In this document: positions 55,982-64,000 of the stretch, piece after piece
How positions within the stretch are numbered: the stretch's first letter is position 1
Layout: every line of letters starts with the position of its first letter
From: Dichelobacter nodosus
Lineage (GTDB): Bacteria > Pseudomonadota > Gammaproteobacteria > Cardiobacteriales > Cardiobacteriaceae
Assembly (NCBI RefSeq): GCF_001263335.1
Contig: NZ_LGVW01000034.1
Coordinates: forward strand, 1 to 64,000
DNA: 64,000 nucleotides
Direction: 5' to 3'
Translations under genes and position numbers: made by a program
The notes under the pieces: model-generated
What the model was told of the DNA's origin: nothing
Database searches by the model: none
The model's input: only the letters and a program-made list of their open reading frames with translations

Positions 55982-56965
55982 TTACCACCATTTATCGCTT
56001 TCGTGAGTGCGGCTGAATACGGCGCCGAGCCGCGGCGTGCACATTTTTAAGCAGGTTTTTTGTGTTAACGCCCACGTTTGGGAAACGGATTCATGCCAAA
56101 GATGCGTTGATAAGGCGTAAGCGCCCCAATGAATGGGCGTCCAACAGCGTGCTTGTAATATTTTGACCGCGGCAATGGTTTCATCAGGCATTAGATGATG
56201 ATTATGCCACGCGCAATGGTATTGCCCGTTTTCCATAAAAACGAAATCAAAGGCACCAAAACGCGCGGCAATCGCGCGAAAATGATCACCGTTGCCAAAA
56301 GCGGTGTCGCCTGAAAAGAAGAACTTTTCAAAAGGCGTTTGCAATACATACGCGGCGCATAATGATCGATTGTGATCAAAAAGGTGGCGCCCCGAATAAT
56401 GTCGCGCCGGTACGCTGTGCAGCGTAATATCATTTAAAGTTAAAGATTCCCAATGATTTAACGCGAAAATGCGTTGCCGTTGAATGCCTAAACGGATAAA
56501 AAAGTTTTCTAATCCTCGCGGTATGACAAATTTGGTGGTGTGTTTACTGAAGTAGCGAATGGTTTTTTTATCCAAATGGTCATAATGATTGTGCGTGATC
56601 AAAATCCAATCGATGGGCGGCAGTTCCGTAATCGCGAGCGGCGGTTTTTGGAAGCGTTTGATGATAAACGGAATTGGTGCGGCATAACGCGCAAAAATCG
56701 GATCGATGAGCACAGTGGTTTTGCCGCTGCTACATAGTAGCGAAGAATGTCCCAACCAAATAAAACGCATATCGTGTTGGGCATTAAAAAAATCATTCCA
56801 ATCAGGAAGTGCAACGGGTAACGGCTGCGGCGGCGCAAAACGCGCGGGGTGCGCGATGATTTGCCACAAAGCCTGAAGTGATTTGAAATGCCGTTTAAAA
56901 GCGCGCGATTTATCGTTAAGATTAAGGTTCGCGCGTTGCTGACAAGTGAGTTTACCCGTGTGCAT
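55982..56965 (-). CDS. metallo-beta-lactamase-fold hydrolase (NAPE-PLD / RomA-like)
   Basis: A 327-residue MBL-fold protein. The metal motif is THNHYDHLD, with IWLGHSSLL before it and FFSGDTAFGNGDHF and IHWGAYAL after it. This pattern matches the bacterial relatives of N-acyl-phosphatidylethanolamine phospholipase D. The substrate is unknown. AAAGGAC precedes the start. It is transcribed away from trxA. Confidence 0.88.
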   Translation of the reverse strand: MHTGKLTCQQRANLNLNDKSRAFKRHFKSLQALWQIIAHPARFAPPQPLPVALPDWNDFFNAQHDMRFIWLGHSSLLCSSGKTTVLIDPIFARYAAPIPFIIKRFQKPPLAITELPPIDWILITHNHYDHLDKKTIRYFSKHTTKFVIPRGLENFFIRLGIQRQRIFALNHWESLTLNDITLHSVPARHYSGRHLFDHNRSLCAAYVLQTPFEKFFFSGDTAFGNGDHFRAIAARFGAFDFVFMENGQYHCAWHNHHLMPDETIAAVKILQARCWTPIHWGAYALSTHLWHESVSQTWALTQKTCLKMCTPRLGAVFSRTHESDKWW

Positions 56966-57048
56966 GATGTGTCCTTTAAAGAGAGAAAAAGGGCGAAAAA
57001 TGTGTTTTTAAACGGGGAAAATATACCGAACTGCGCGCAACAGTCACA

Positions 57049-57077
57049 TTGATATTTATTAAAAATCCGCATATACT
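57049..57077 (+). promoter_or_regulatory. sigma70 promoter of trxA
   Basis: TTGATA (57049-57054) and TATACT (57072-57077) are separated by 17 bases, each with 5/6 consensus match. It lies about 78 bases before the trxA start. Confidence 0.72.
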
Positions 57078-57154
57078 GCGCCGCGTCTTGTTGCCCCTTC
57101 TCTGGCGGCAGTTTTTTTCCCTAAATTTTTTTCGGGTTTTCCTTTGGAGTATTT

Positions 57155-57481
57155 ATGAGTAAACCGTTTGCCGTAAATGAAGCGGACTTTCAATCACAGG
57201 TATTAGATGCCAATGTTCCTGTATTAGTTGATTTTTGGGCTGAATGGTGCGGACCTTGTCGCGCTTTAGCTCCAGTTTTAGAAGAATTTGCGGCAGAACA
57301 GGCGGGAAAATTAGCCGTTGCTAAAGTTAATGTTGACGACAACGGCGATATTGCTGCGCAATTTGGTATCCGTTCCATTCCTACTTTGATCTTATTTAAG
57401 AATGGGCAACAAGTAGACAGAATCGTTGGCTTGGCTTCAAAAGCACAATTAAGTAATTTTGTTGCTCCTCATTTGGGCTAA
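57155..57481 (+). CDS. trxA: thioredoxin 1
   Basis: A 108-residue thioredoxin with the redox site W31-C32-G33-P34-C35, the buried Asp in VDFWAEW and the cis-Pro in RSIPTLILF. It reduces cytosolic disulfides, including those of ribonucleotide reductase and Msr enzymes. GGAG precedes the start. A terminator separates it from rho, the standard neighbour. Confidence 0.97.
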   Translation: MSKPFAVNEADFQSQVLDANVPVLVDFWAEWCGPCRALAPVLEEFAAEQAGKLAVAKVNVDDNGDIAAQFGIRSIPTLILFKNGQQVDRIVGLASKAQLSNFVAPHLG

Positions 57482-57487
57482 TGATCC

Positions 57488-57520
57488 AAAACACCCGACT
57501 TATCGGGTGTTTTCATTTTA
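57488..57520 (+). terminator. rho-independent terminator after trxA
   Basis: AAAACACCCG-ACTTAT-CGGGTGTTTT is a perfect 10-bp stem followed by CATTTTA. Confidence 0.9.
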
Positions 57521-57579
57521 ATGCGCCGGTTTTTCCGGTTTCTCTCTCAAATTATTCTCACATAATCTATTGATACGCA

Positions 57580-58845
57580 ATGAATTTAAGCGATTTGAAA
57601 CTAAAGTCGCCGCAAGCTTTATTAAGTCTTGCGGAAGAAATGGGACTCGAAGATATTTCCCGTAAACGTAAGCAAGACCTGATTTTTTCTATCTTAAAAG
57701 CGCACGCCCAAAATGGCGAACAAATTGAAGGCGATGGCGTGCTCGAGCTTTTGCCGGACGGTTATGGTTTTCTCCGTTCTGCGATTAATTCCTATCAAGC
57801 AGGTCCCGATGATTTATACGTTTCCCCCAGCATTATTCGCCGGTGTAATTTGCGCACGGGAGATAGCGTTTCCGGACATTTGCGTCCGCCAAAAGATAAT
57901 GAACGTTATTTTGCGCTCACCAAAATTGATACCATCAATTTCGATCCGCGCGCTGCTGCTAAGCATAAGATTCCTTTTGAAAATTTAACACCGCTGCACG
58001 CTGAATCGCAATTAAAACTCGAATTAGGCAACGGCAGCAGTGAAGATATTACCGCGCGCATGATCGATTTAATCAGCCCGATTGGTAAAGGACAACGCGG
58101 CTTGATCGTTTCGCCGCCGAAAGCGGGAAAAACCGTGATGTTACAAAACATTGCGCAATCAATTACTATCAATCACCCCGAATGTTATTTAATCGTTTTG
58201 TTGATTGACGAACGTCCAGAAGAAGTTACCGAAATGGAGCGCACCGTACGCGGTGAAGTTGTTTCTTCTACTTTTGACGAACCTGCGCAACGTCACGTTC
58301 AAGTGGCTGAAATTGTGATGGAAAAAGCCAAACGTTTGGTAGAACACAAACGCGATGTTGTCATTTTGTGCGATTCCATTACGCGTTTAGCGCGCGCTTA
58401 CAATACGGTTGCGCCGGCATCGGGCAAAATTTTAACCGGCGGCGTTGATGCCAATGCTTTGCAACGTCCGAAACGTTTTTTTGGTGCCGCGAGAAATACT
58501 GAAGAAGCGGGATCGTTAACCATTATTGCTACCGCATTGATTGATACCGGTTCTAAAATGGACGAGGTTATTTACGAAGAATTTAAAGGCACTGGCAACA
58601 TGGAAGTGCATCTCAATCGGCGGATTGCCGAAAAACGCATTTTCCCTGCGATCGATATTAATCCTTCTGGAACGCGACGCGAAGAATTGATGATTGATCC
58701 CGATATGCTGCAAAAAACGTGGATTTTGCGCAAAATTCTCCACCCGATGGACGAATTGCAAGCCATTGAGTTTTTAATGGAACGTTTAAAAAATACCAAA
58801 ACGAATGAAGAATTTTTTTACGCGATGAAAAACGGCGGTAAATAA
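57580..58845 (+). CDS. rho: transcription termination factor Rho
   Basis: A 421-residue hexameric RNA helicase. The N-terminal RNA-binding OB domain (about 50-125, [17 protein letters not shown]) is followed by the ATPase with Walker A PPKAGKT (about 180), [13 protein letters not shown], and the R-loop region [15 protein letters not shown]. Length and motifs are standard, with no insertion between domains. It starts with ATG at 57580. Confidence 0.97.
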   Translation: MNLSDLKLKSPQALLSLAEEMGLEDISRKRKQDLIFSILKAHAQNGEQIEGDGVLELLPDGYGFLRSAINSYQAGPDDLYVSPSIIRRCNLRTGDSVSGHLRPPKDNERYFALTKIDTINFDPRAAAKHKIPFENLTPLHAESQLKLELGNGSSEDITARMIDLISPIGKGQRGLIVSPPKAGKTVMLQNIAQSITINHPECYLIVLLIDERPEEVTEMERTVRGEVVSSTFDEPAQRHVQVAEIVMEKAKRLVEHKRDVVILCDSITRLARAYNTVAPASGKILTGGVDANALQRPKRFFGAARNTEEAGSLTIIATALIDTGSKMDEVIYEEFKGTGNMEVHLNRRIAEKRIFPAIDINPSGTRREELMIDPDMLQKTWILRKILHPMDELQAIEFLMERLKNTKTNEEFFYAMKNGGK

Positions 58846-58870
58846 AAAGAAAACCCCGATAAAATCGGGG
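58845..58870 (-). terminator. terminator after gloA
   Basis: CCCCGAT-AAA-ATCGGGG (58854-58870). On the minus strand it is followed by TTTTCTTTTT. In the plus direction there is no T-run, so it mainly serves gloA. Confidence 0.8.
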
Positions 58871-58881
58871 CAGGAAAACAT

Positions 58882-59328
58882 TTATTGTTGAATAATTTCA
58901 ATCCAATAACCGTCTGGATCGGTAATAAAAGCAATATCTTTCATACGTCCTTCTTCAGGGCGTTTTCTAAACGGCACGCTGATGGCAATATGCCCATAAC
59001 CACCGCGCTCACCGTTACCAATATCATATGAAAAATGGGGATCGTGTTCGGTTCCCCAATTATGCGTGAGTTCTAAAACGCCGCGGCGCGTGGCAAGCCA
59101 GCGTTTAAAATCGGCATCTTTTTCGGGAATGCTTTCATCGGGCGCTAAATGGCATAAAAAGCATAAAGTAAATTGACAGTTTGGATAATCCGCGCGCCGC
59201 ACAACCGTCATGCCCAAAATATGCGTATAAAATTCCAGCGATTTTTCCAAATTTTTTACACGAATCATTTGGTGCGCCAGAGTAAATCCGGCGGTTTGCG
59301 CGGGCGGGGCGGGGAAGTGTTGATTCAT
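58882..59328 (-). CDS. gloA: lactoylglutathione lyase (glyoxalase I) with internal deletion
   Basis: A 148-residue zinc-type glyoxalase I, related to the long human/Pseudomonas form. Metal ligands are Q20 (HQMIRVKN), E86 (LELTHNWG), H113 (YGHIAISV) and E144 (GYWIEII). The spacing from H113 to E144 is 31 residues; in the human enzyme it is 46. The missing 15 residues form the helix that usually follows GHIxIxVP. All ligands remain, so folding rather than chemistry is in doubt. ATG 59328 has GGAG at 6 bases. Divergent from gltX. Confidence 0.88.
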   Translation of the reverse strand: MNQHFPAPPAQTAGFTLAHQMIRVKNLEKSLEFYTHILGMTVVRRADYPNCQFTLCFLCHLAPDESIPEKDADFKRWLATRRGVLELTHNWGTEHDPHFSYDIGNGERGGYGHIAISVPFRKRPEEGRMKDIAFITDPDGYWIEIIQQ

Positions 59329-59477
59329 TTTGTTCTCCAATCAATAACGGGAAAAGGGTCAAGATTTTCACAAAATCGCTTCATTATCTTTTGCTTTCGT
59401 TGATTTTGAAAGACGCGCGATATTTCACTGTATTGGCGAGAAGGCGTAAAATGCTCCATTTTGAATAGGAAAATACG

Positions 59478-60875
59478 ATGCTTATTACACGATTTGCGCC
59501 CAGTCCAACGGGCGATCTTCATATTGGTGGTGTTCGTACGGCTTTATTTTCTTGGTTAGTTGCCAAACAAAAAGGCGGCGAATTTCGTTTACGCATTGAA
59601 GATACTGATTTGGAGCGTTCAACCGAGGCTTCCACGCAAGTGATTTTAAAAGGCATGGAATGGTTGGGTTTGGATTATCAAGGCGAGGTAATTTATCAAA
59701 GTCGCCGGACTGATATTTATAACGCCGTTATCGATGACATGATCGCTCAAGGATTGGCTTATTATTGCTGGTGTACGCCGGAAGAATTAGAAGAAATGCG
59801 CGCCGCACAAAAAGCCCGCGGCGAAAAACCGCGTTATAACGGTAAATATCGCAACGGCGGTGAACCGGTTGATGGTGTCACGCCGGTGGTGCGTTTTAAA
59901 AATCCGTTGGAGGGAACGGTCAGTTGGCATGATCACGTTCGCGGAGTCGTGACCATTGATAACAGTGAATTAGATGATTTTATTATTCGTCGCAGCGATG
60001 GTATGCCGACTTATAACTTTTGTGTGGTAATTGATGATCACGCGCAAGATATCGGTTTGGTGATTCGCGGCGATGATCACGTCAGCAATACGCCGCGGCA
60101 AATCAATTTATACCGCGCATTAGGTTATCAAGTGCCTGAATTTGCGCACGTGCCCATGATTTTAGGCGATGACGGTAAACGTTTATCCAAACGTCATGGC
60201 GCGACGAATGTTTTGGATTACCAAAAAGAAGGCTATTTACCGGAAGCGATTATTAATTATTTGGTGCGTTTGGGTTGGGCGTACGGCGATCAGGAAATTT
60301 TTTCTATTGAAGAATTGTTAACGCATTTTAGTATTGATGACGTTCACAGCGCGCCGTCTACTTTTAACACGGAAAAATTACGCTGGCTCAATCAACAGTA
60401 TTTGATGCATACCGATATTAAAGAATTAGCGCGTTTATTGCCGGATTTTTGCGCCGCGCAAGGATATCAGCTCACGCAGGAACAATTATTAACCGTGGTG
60501 CCGCATTATCAAGAACGCGCGAAAACGTTACGCGAAATGGCAGAAATGATGCGTTGGGTCGCTTGCGCGCCGGAAACATTTCCTGAAGCGGCAGCGAAAA
60601 AAGCCTTTAAAAATGATACGGCGCAAATCATGCAGTTATTGATCACCAAATTACAAGCATTACAGGATTTTGATGAAAAAACTGTGCACGATGCGCTAGC
60701 GGCAGTGGTGAGCGAACTCAATATTGGTTTTGGAAAAATGGGGCAACCTGCGCGTTTAGCGATTACGGGCGGACTGCCATCACCAGATTTGGCGTTGTGT
60801 TTTGCTTTAATTGGCAAAGAAAATGCGTTGCAACGTTTACAATATGCAATAAAATTTATGACGCAAAATCAGTAG
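59478..60875 (+). CDS. gltX: glutamyl-tRNA synthetase
   Basis: A 465-residue class I synthetase that charges tRNA-Glu. The HIGH-like motif is PSPTGDLHIGGVRTALF and the KMSKS-like loop is GKRLSKRHGATN. The zinc region keeps CWCTPEELEEM, with only part of the four-Cys set. Length fits the family. It lies upstream of a tRNA cluster that includes two tRNA-Glu genes. Confidence 0.96.
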   Translation: MLITRFAPSPTGDLHIGGVRTALFSWLVAKQKGGEFRLRIEDTDLERSTEASTQVILKGMEWLGLDYQGEVIYQSRRTDIYNAVIDDMIAQGLAYYCWCTPEELEEMRAAQKARGEKPRYNGKYRNGGEPVDGVTPVVRFKNPLEGTVSWHDHVRGVVTIDNSELDDFIIRRSDGMPTYNFCVVIDDHAQDIGLVIRGDDHVSNTPRQINLYRALGYQVPEFAHVPMILGDDGKRLSKRHGATNVLDYQKEGYLPEAIINYLVRLGWAYGDQEIFSIEELLTHFSIDDVHSAPSTFNTEKLRWLNQQYLMHTDIKELARLLPDFCAAQGYQLTQEQLLTVVPHYQERAKTLREMAEMMRWVACAPETFPEAAAKKAFKNDTAQIMQLLITKLQALQDFDEKTVHDALAAVVSELNIGFGKMGQPARLAITGGLPSPDLALCFALIGKENALQRLQYAIKFMTQNQ

Positions 60876-60911
60876 CTAATTAAGAAAAAAACAAAGAAAG
60901 CGGGATTTTAA

Positions 60912-60939
60912 TTGACAAGATTATTTCCTCTGCTAGAAT
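60912..60939 (+). promoter_or_regulatory. strong promoter of the tRNA-Ala/Glu/Glu cluster
   Basis: A perfect -35 TTGACA (60912-60917) and TAGAAT (60934-60939) are separated by 16 bases, with an extended TG before the -10. The GC-rich GCGCGCTC after it resembles the discriminator of stringently controlled stable-RNA promoters. Confidence 0.85.
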
Positions 60940-60960
60940 GCGCGCTCTCGAACAGAGTTC

Positions 60961-61036
<76 letters not shown>

Positions 61037-61052
61037 AGAGTTTTTTAAATGC

Positions 61053-61128
61053 GTCCCCTTCGTCTAGAGGCCTAGGACATCGCCCTTTCACGGCGGCAAC
61101 AGGGGTTCGAACCCCCTAGGGGACGCCA
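61053..61128 (+). tRNA. tRNA-Glu (anticodon TTC), copy 1
   Basis: Acceptor GTCCCCT pairs with AGGGGAC, the anticodon loop CTTTCAC gives TTC, the T-loop is GGTTCGAACCC, and CCA is encoded. It is identical to the copy at 61160-61235. Confidence 0.96.
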
Positions 61129-61159
61129 CTTAATTTAACTATTTCTAATATCTCTTATT

Positions 61160-61235
61160 GTCCCCTTCGTCTAGAGGCCTAGGACATCGCCCTTTCACGG
61201 CGGCAACAGGGGTTCGAACCCCCTAGGGGACGCCA
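61160..61235 (+). tRNA. tRNA-Glu (anticodon TTC), copy 2
   Basis: Identical over all 76 bases to the preceding tRNA-Glu and separated from it by 31 bases. CCA is encoded. The pair looks like a recent tandem duplication or one kept identical by gene conversion. Confidence 0.96.
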
Positions 61236-61496
61236 CCTAATCTTAAAACTTCTCGCATTTTCGTTTTTGCGTAATTAAATTGATTTTAATCAGTAGAATC
61301 AGTGGATTGGGTGCGTCGTGGTAATCGGATTGAGCGCCGCAAAAGTAACAGTGAAATTGTTGTTTGCGCTTCAAAATGGTTTCTGTAAAACGATAATAAG
61401 AAACGTCAGTCGTTATTGGTTTTCATAAAAACCGTTTGCATTTTACCGCCGCCGGCATTTATTTTAGAACAATCATTTTCAGTTGATGGGGTCGTC

Positions 61497-63404
61497 ATGC
61501 AATTATTTACTGCCCGCGAACTATCGCTCGCGTTTGGTTGGCGCGCATTATTGGATAAAGTTCAGTTGAGCGTAGAGACTGGCGATCGCATTGCTTTGTT
61601 GGGTCGTAATGGTGAGGGAAAATCGACGTTATTAAACGTTATTCGCGGCGCACAAATTGCCGACGAAGGCGAAATTGCGTTTACCGAAGGCGTGCGCGTT
61701 GCTTATTTACCCCAAGATCCGCCAGCGGCTGATGAAAAAACCGTGCGCGAAGTGATTCGTGCGGGTAATGCCGAAGTAATTGCGGCTTTAGAAAATTATC
61801 AGCGTTTATCTTCAAAACCGCAGCAGCATCACGAAGAACTCACGCGATTAGATGCTTTGATTCATGCCGCCGACGGTTGGACTTTAGAAAACCGAATCGA
61901 CAGCATTTTGACGCAATTTGATTTAGACGGCGCCGCAAAAATGGCAGATTTATCGGGCGGTTGGCGCCGGCGCGCGTGGCTTGCGCGCGTAGTGCTCGAT
62001 CGTCCAGAAGTATTATTGCTTGATGAACCCACCAACCATTTAGATATTGCGGCGATTTCGTGGTTAGAACAATTTTTATGCAATTACCGCGGCGCCGTGA
62101 TTTTCGTCACTCACGATCGTTTATTTTTACACCACGTTGCCAATCGCATTTGGTCGCTCGATCGCGGTGATTTAACCGATGTGAAAGGAACGTTTGAACG
62201 TTTTTTGCAAACGATCGCAGAAAAAGAATATGCCGAACGAGAAGCGCAAATTCGTTTTGAAAAAAAATTAGCTGAAGAAGAAATTTGGATTCGTCAGGGC
62301 ATCAAAGCGCGGCGAACCCGCAATGAAGGTCGGGTGCGGGCGCTTAAAGCCATGCGTTTGGAACATGCAAAAAGAGTGGAAAAGCAAGGCATGGTTCGTT
62401 TTCATTTAGATGATGGAAAACGTTCGGGAAAACAAGTAATTGTCGCGAAAAATGTTTCTTTTTCTTATCCACAACACCCGCCGTTAATTGCGGATTTTTC
62501 CGATATTGTTGAACGCGGCGAAAAAATCGGGTTAATTGGCGCAAATGGCGCAGGAAAAACCACGTTGATCCGTTTGTTATTAGGCGAAATTGCGCCGGAA
62601 AAAGGAACGGTACAATTGGGAACGCATTTAACCGTTGCTTATTTTGATCAATTGCGCGCGGCTTTAGATGGAACGCGAACATTGCGCGATAGTATTGGCG
62701 ATGGCAGCGATTACGTGGAAATTGCGGGACAACGCAAACATGTTGCTGCTTATTTACAGGATTTTTTATTTCCACCCGAACGCTGGCAAACGCCAGTTTC
62801 GGCATTATCGGGCGGCGAAAAAGCGCGTTTATTGTTGGCAAGATTATTTGCGCAACCGGCAAACGTGCTCGTGCTCGACGAACCAACCAATGATTTAGAT
62901 ATTGAAACGCTGGAATTATTAGAAGAATTGCTTTCTGATTATCAGGGCACGGTGTTAATTGTCAGCCACGATCGGGCTTTTTTAGATGGCGTGGTGACGC
63001 GTTCTTGGGTTTTTAATCAAGCGCAGCAAAAAATTGAACACGTTCCCAGTGGTTTTTCGGATTGGTTGGCGCAGGGCGGTTGTTTGGAACAATTATCACC
63101 GATTACTAAAGCAACTAAAGAAGATGTTTTACCGCCAGCAGAACCCAAAGCAACAAAACCAGCGGCAAAATCTAGCACGAAATTGAGTTACAAATATCAG
63201 CGCGAACTCGATGCTTTGCCGGCAAAAATCGATGCATTAGAAAAAGAAATTGCCGTTTTGAGCGAACAATTAAATCAACCCGATTTTTTTACTTTACCGC
63301 ATCAAGAGCAAAATGTTTTTTACCAACAATTAGAAGTGTTGCAGCAGGAATTAGATCGTTTAACCGAACGTTGGATTTTGTTAGAAAGTGGTGATGTATT
63401 GTAA
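61497..63404 (+). CDS. uup: ABC-F ATPase Uup
   Basis: A 635-residue soluble protein with two ABC ATPase domains. Walker A motifs are LLGRNGEGKST and LIGANGAGKTT, signatures LSGGWRRRAWLA and LSGGEKARLLLA, and Walker B motifs LLLDEPTNHLD and LVLDEPTNDLD. A C-terminal coiled coil (about 565-630) matches Uup's nucleic-acid-binding tail. Uup acts on ribosomes or transposon excision control in E. coli. The start MQLFTARELSLAFG at 61497 is chosen over a longer frame beginning at 61416. Confidence 0.94.
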   Translation: MQLFTARELSLAFGWRALLDKVQLSVETGDRIALLGRNGEGKSTLLNVIRGAQIADEGEIAFTEGVRVAYLPQDPPAADEKTVREVIRAGNAEVIAALENYQRLSSKPQQHHEELTRLDALIHAADGWTLENRIDSILTQFDLDGAAKMADLSGGWRRRAWLARVVLDRPEVLLLDEPTNHLDIAAISWLEQFLCNYRGAVIFVTHDRLFLHHVANRIWSLDRGDLTDVKGTFERFLQTIAEKEYAEREAQIRFEKKLAEEEIWIRQGIKARRTRNEGRVRALKAMRLEHAKRVEKQGMVRFHLDDGKRSGKQVIVAKNVSFSYPQHPPLIADFSDIVERGEKIGLIGANGAGKTTLIRLLLGEIAPEKGTVQLGTHLTVAYFDQLRAALDGTRTLRDSIGDGSDYVEIAGQRKHVAAYLQDFLFPPERWQTPVSALSGGEKARLLLARLFAQPANVLVLDEPTNDLDIETLELLEELLSDYQGTVLIVSHDRAFLDGVVTRSWVFNQAQQKIEHVPSGFSDWLAQGGCLEQLSPITKATKEDVLPPAEPKATKPAAKSSTKLSYKYQRELDALPAKIDALEKEIAVLSEQLNQPDFFTLPHQEQNVFYQQLEVLQQELDRLTERWILLESGDVL

Positions 63405-63442
63405 AATTATGATAACTTTGTGCAGTTTTAGCGTACTGGAGA

Positions 63443-64000
63443 ATGAATGTGGTTGAAGTAGAAGTTCCGCAAGGAGTGTATTGGGTTAGTAATGATGATG
63501 CGTTAGGGCATACTTACAAAATCACCGCGGTTTCCTCAAAAGGAGAAGCGGAGAAGGATTATAGTAATAAATTTGATGCGGATCAGATGTTTGATTTTTT
63601 GTGTGGCAAATATAATCTGATTCGGATTTCGCAAACCATCGCCATTAATCCTGAACGCGCCGATATTATCGTGCAACAAGAAAACGATTTGGCAGTGTGC
63701 ATGAGCGATGGCTCTACTTTGAATTCTAAAGATTTTTGCCGTGACAAACCGCAAAAAGTTGTCGCTTATCGTATTAATCAAATTCAAGAACAATCTCATA
63801 TTCCATTGAATCATTGGATTGATATTAATACCGGCGAAATGGTGCTTTACGTTAAAATCCCGATTATCGAATCAGTCAGTTCACATAATCAATTGCTCAC
63901 TATTAAAACGCGTTACGGCACCAGTTTTGATTTTGCCTGCTCAAATAAACCGCAGGCGGAAGCAACGGTAATAGAAATACAAAACTATTTAACTTTATAA
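63443..64000 (+). CDS. hypothetical protein, unrecognised family
   Basis: A complete 185-residue frame that ends exactly at the window edge (TAA 63998-64000). It has no signal peptide or membrane segment. It is mixed alpha/beta in character, with three cysteines spread along it, and ends AEATVIEIQNYLTL. It follows uup by 38 bases and may be cotranscribed. The ATG has GGAG only one base away; an in-frame GTG two codons later (63449) has better spacing and may be the real start. No function is offered. Confidence 0.7.
   Translation: MNVVEVEVPQGVYWVSNDDALGHTYKITAVSSKGEAEKDYSNKFDADQMFDFLCGKYNLIRISQTIAINPERADIIVQQENDLAVCMSDGSTLNSKDFCRDKPQKVVAYRINQIQEQSHIPLNHWIDINTGEMVLYVKIPIIESVSSHNQLLTIKTRYGTSFDFACSNKPQAEATVIEIQNYLTL

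Noticed and set aside
59325-59522. Minus-strand open frame spanning the gloA/gltX divergent region
   Set aside because: It overlaps the starts of both genes and looks like a chance reading of promoter DNA.
61053-61235. Direct repeat that could suggest a mobile-element attachment site
   Set aside because: The repeat is a full tandem copy of tRNA-Glu; there is no integrase gene or partial tRNA fragment nearby.

Overview
The window looks like a compact, moderately AT-rich gammaproteobacterial chromosome. Evidence seen in the sequence: lipid A and O-antigen genes (lpxK, a WaaL-like ligase), a complete Na+-NQR operon, and several neighbour pairs familiar from gammaproteobacteria (secG followed by tRNA-Leu(GAG), trxA-rho, dut-coaBC divergent from radC, grpE-dnaK-dnaJ). 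Isoprenoid precursors are made by an upper mevalonate operon, which is uncommon in this class. A Cardiobacteriales-type organism (Dichelobacter, Suttonella or Cardiobacterium relatives) fits best, but this is inference and was not checked by any search. There are no insertion sequences, prophages or CRISPR arrays.

Layout. 1-1160: tRNA-Lys genes and a Nudix hydrolase. 1296-6227: lpxK, then a MoxR ATPase / DUF58 / transglutaminase trio. 6243-12102: a self-regulated suf operon (Rrf2 regulator, sufB, C, D, S, U, T) with a palindromic operator over its promoter. 12164-15868: solute-binding protein, thioesterase, aldo-keto reductase and a Na+/alanine-type symporter. 16117-21681 (minus): dnaJ, dnaK, grpE, dut, coaBC. 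21911-25223: a three-gene signalling cassette in which a response-regulator receiver domain is fused to RadC, followed by a second, nearly duplicate receiver protein with a coiled coil and membrane tail, and a PhoR-like histidine kinase. 25220-27343 (minus): queuosine precursor uptake and reduction (yhhQ, queF) and dapD. 27464-31417: nhaA, glmM, tpiA, secG, tRNA-Leu. 31486-38606: nqrABCDEF-apbE-nqrM, a sodium-pumping NADH dehydrogenase with its two maturation factors; with NhaA and the symporter this suggests a sodium-based energy economy. 38617-41468: SuhB-like protein, patatin lipoprotein and an AhpD-like protein. 41523-45815 (minus): HMG-CoA reductase, type 2 IPP isomerase, HMG-CoA synthase and mevalonate kinase, tightly overlapping. 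45882-49882 (minus): mgtE, an M48 protease and lemA. 50003-50414: RNase P RNA and an odd tRNA-Arg. 50495-56965: MsrA/MsrB fusion, O-antigen ligase, MarR regulator, folA, a MATE pump, OsmC and a metallo-beta-lactamase-fold hydrolase. 57155-64000: trxA, rho, gloA, gltX, a tRNA-Ala/Glu/Glu cluster, uup and an unrecognised protein.

The most notable point is a group of conserved enzymes with altered active sites or architecture. RadC is fused to a receiver domain and lacks its usual PRE glutamate. SuhB has lost several metal ligands. The MsrA half of the Msr fusion has lost its catalytic cysteine. Glyoxalase I lacks 15 residues between two metal ligands. The tRNA-Arg(CCT) gene has mismatched stems and no encoded CCA. 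The REC-RadC / REC-TM / histidine kinase locus is the best candidate for an undescribed system.
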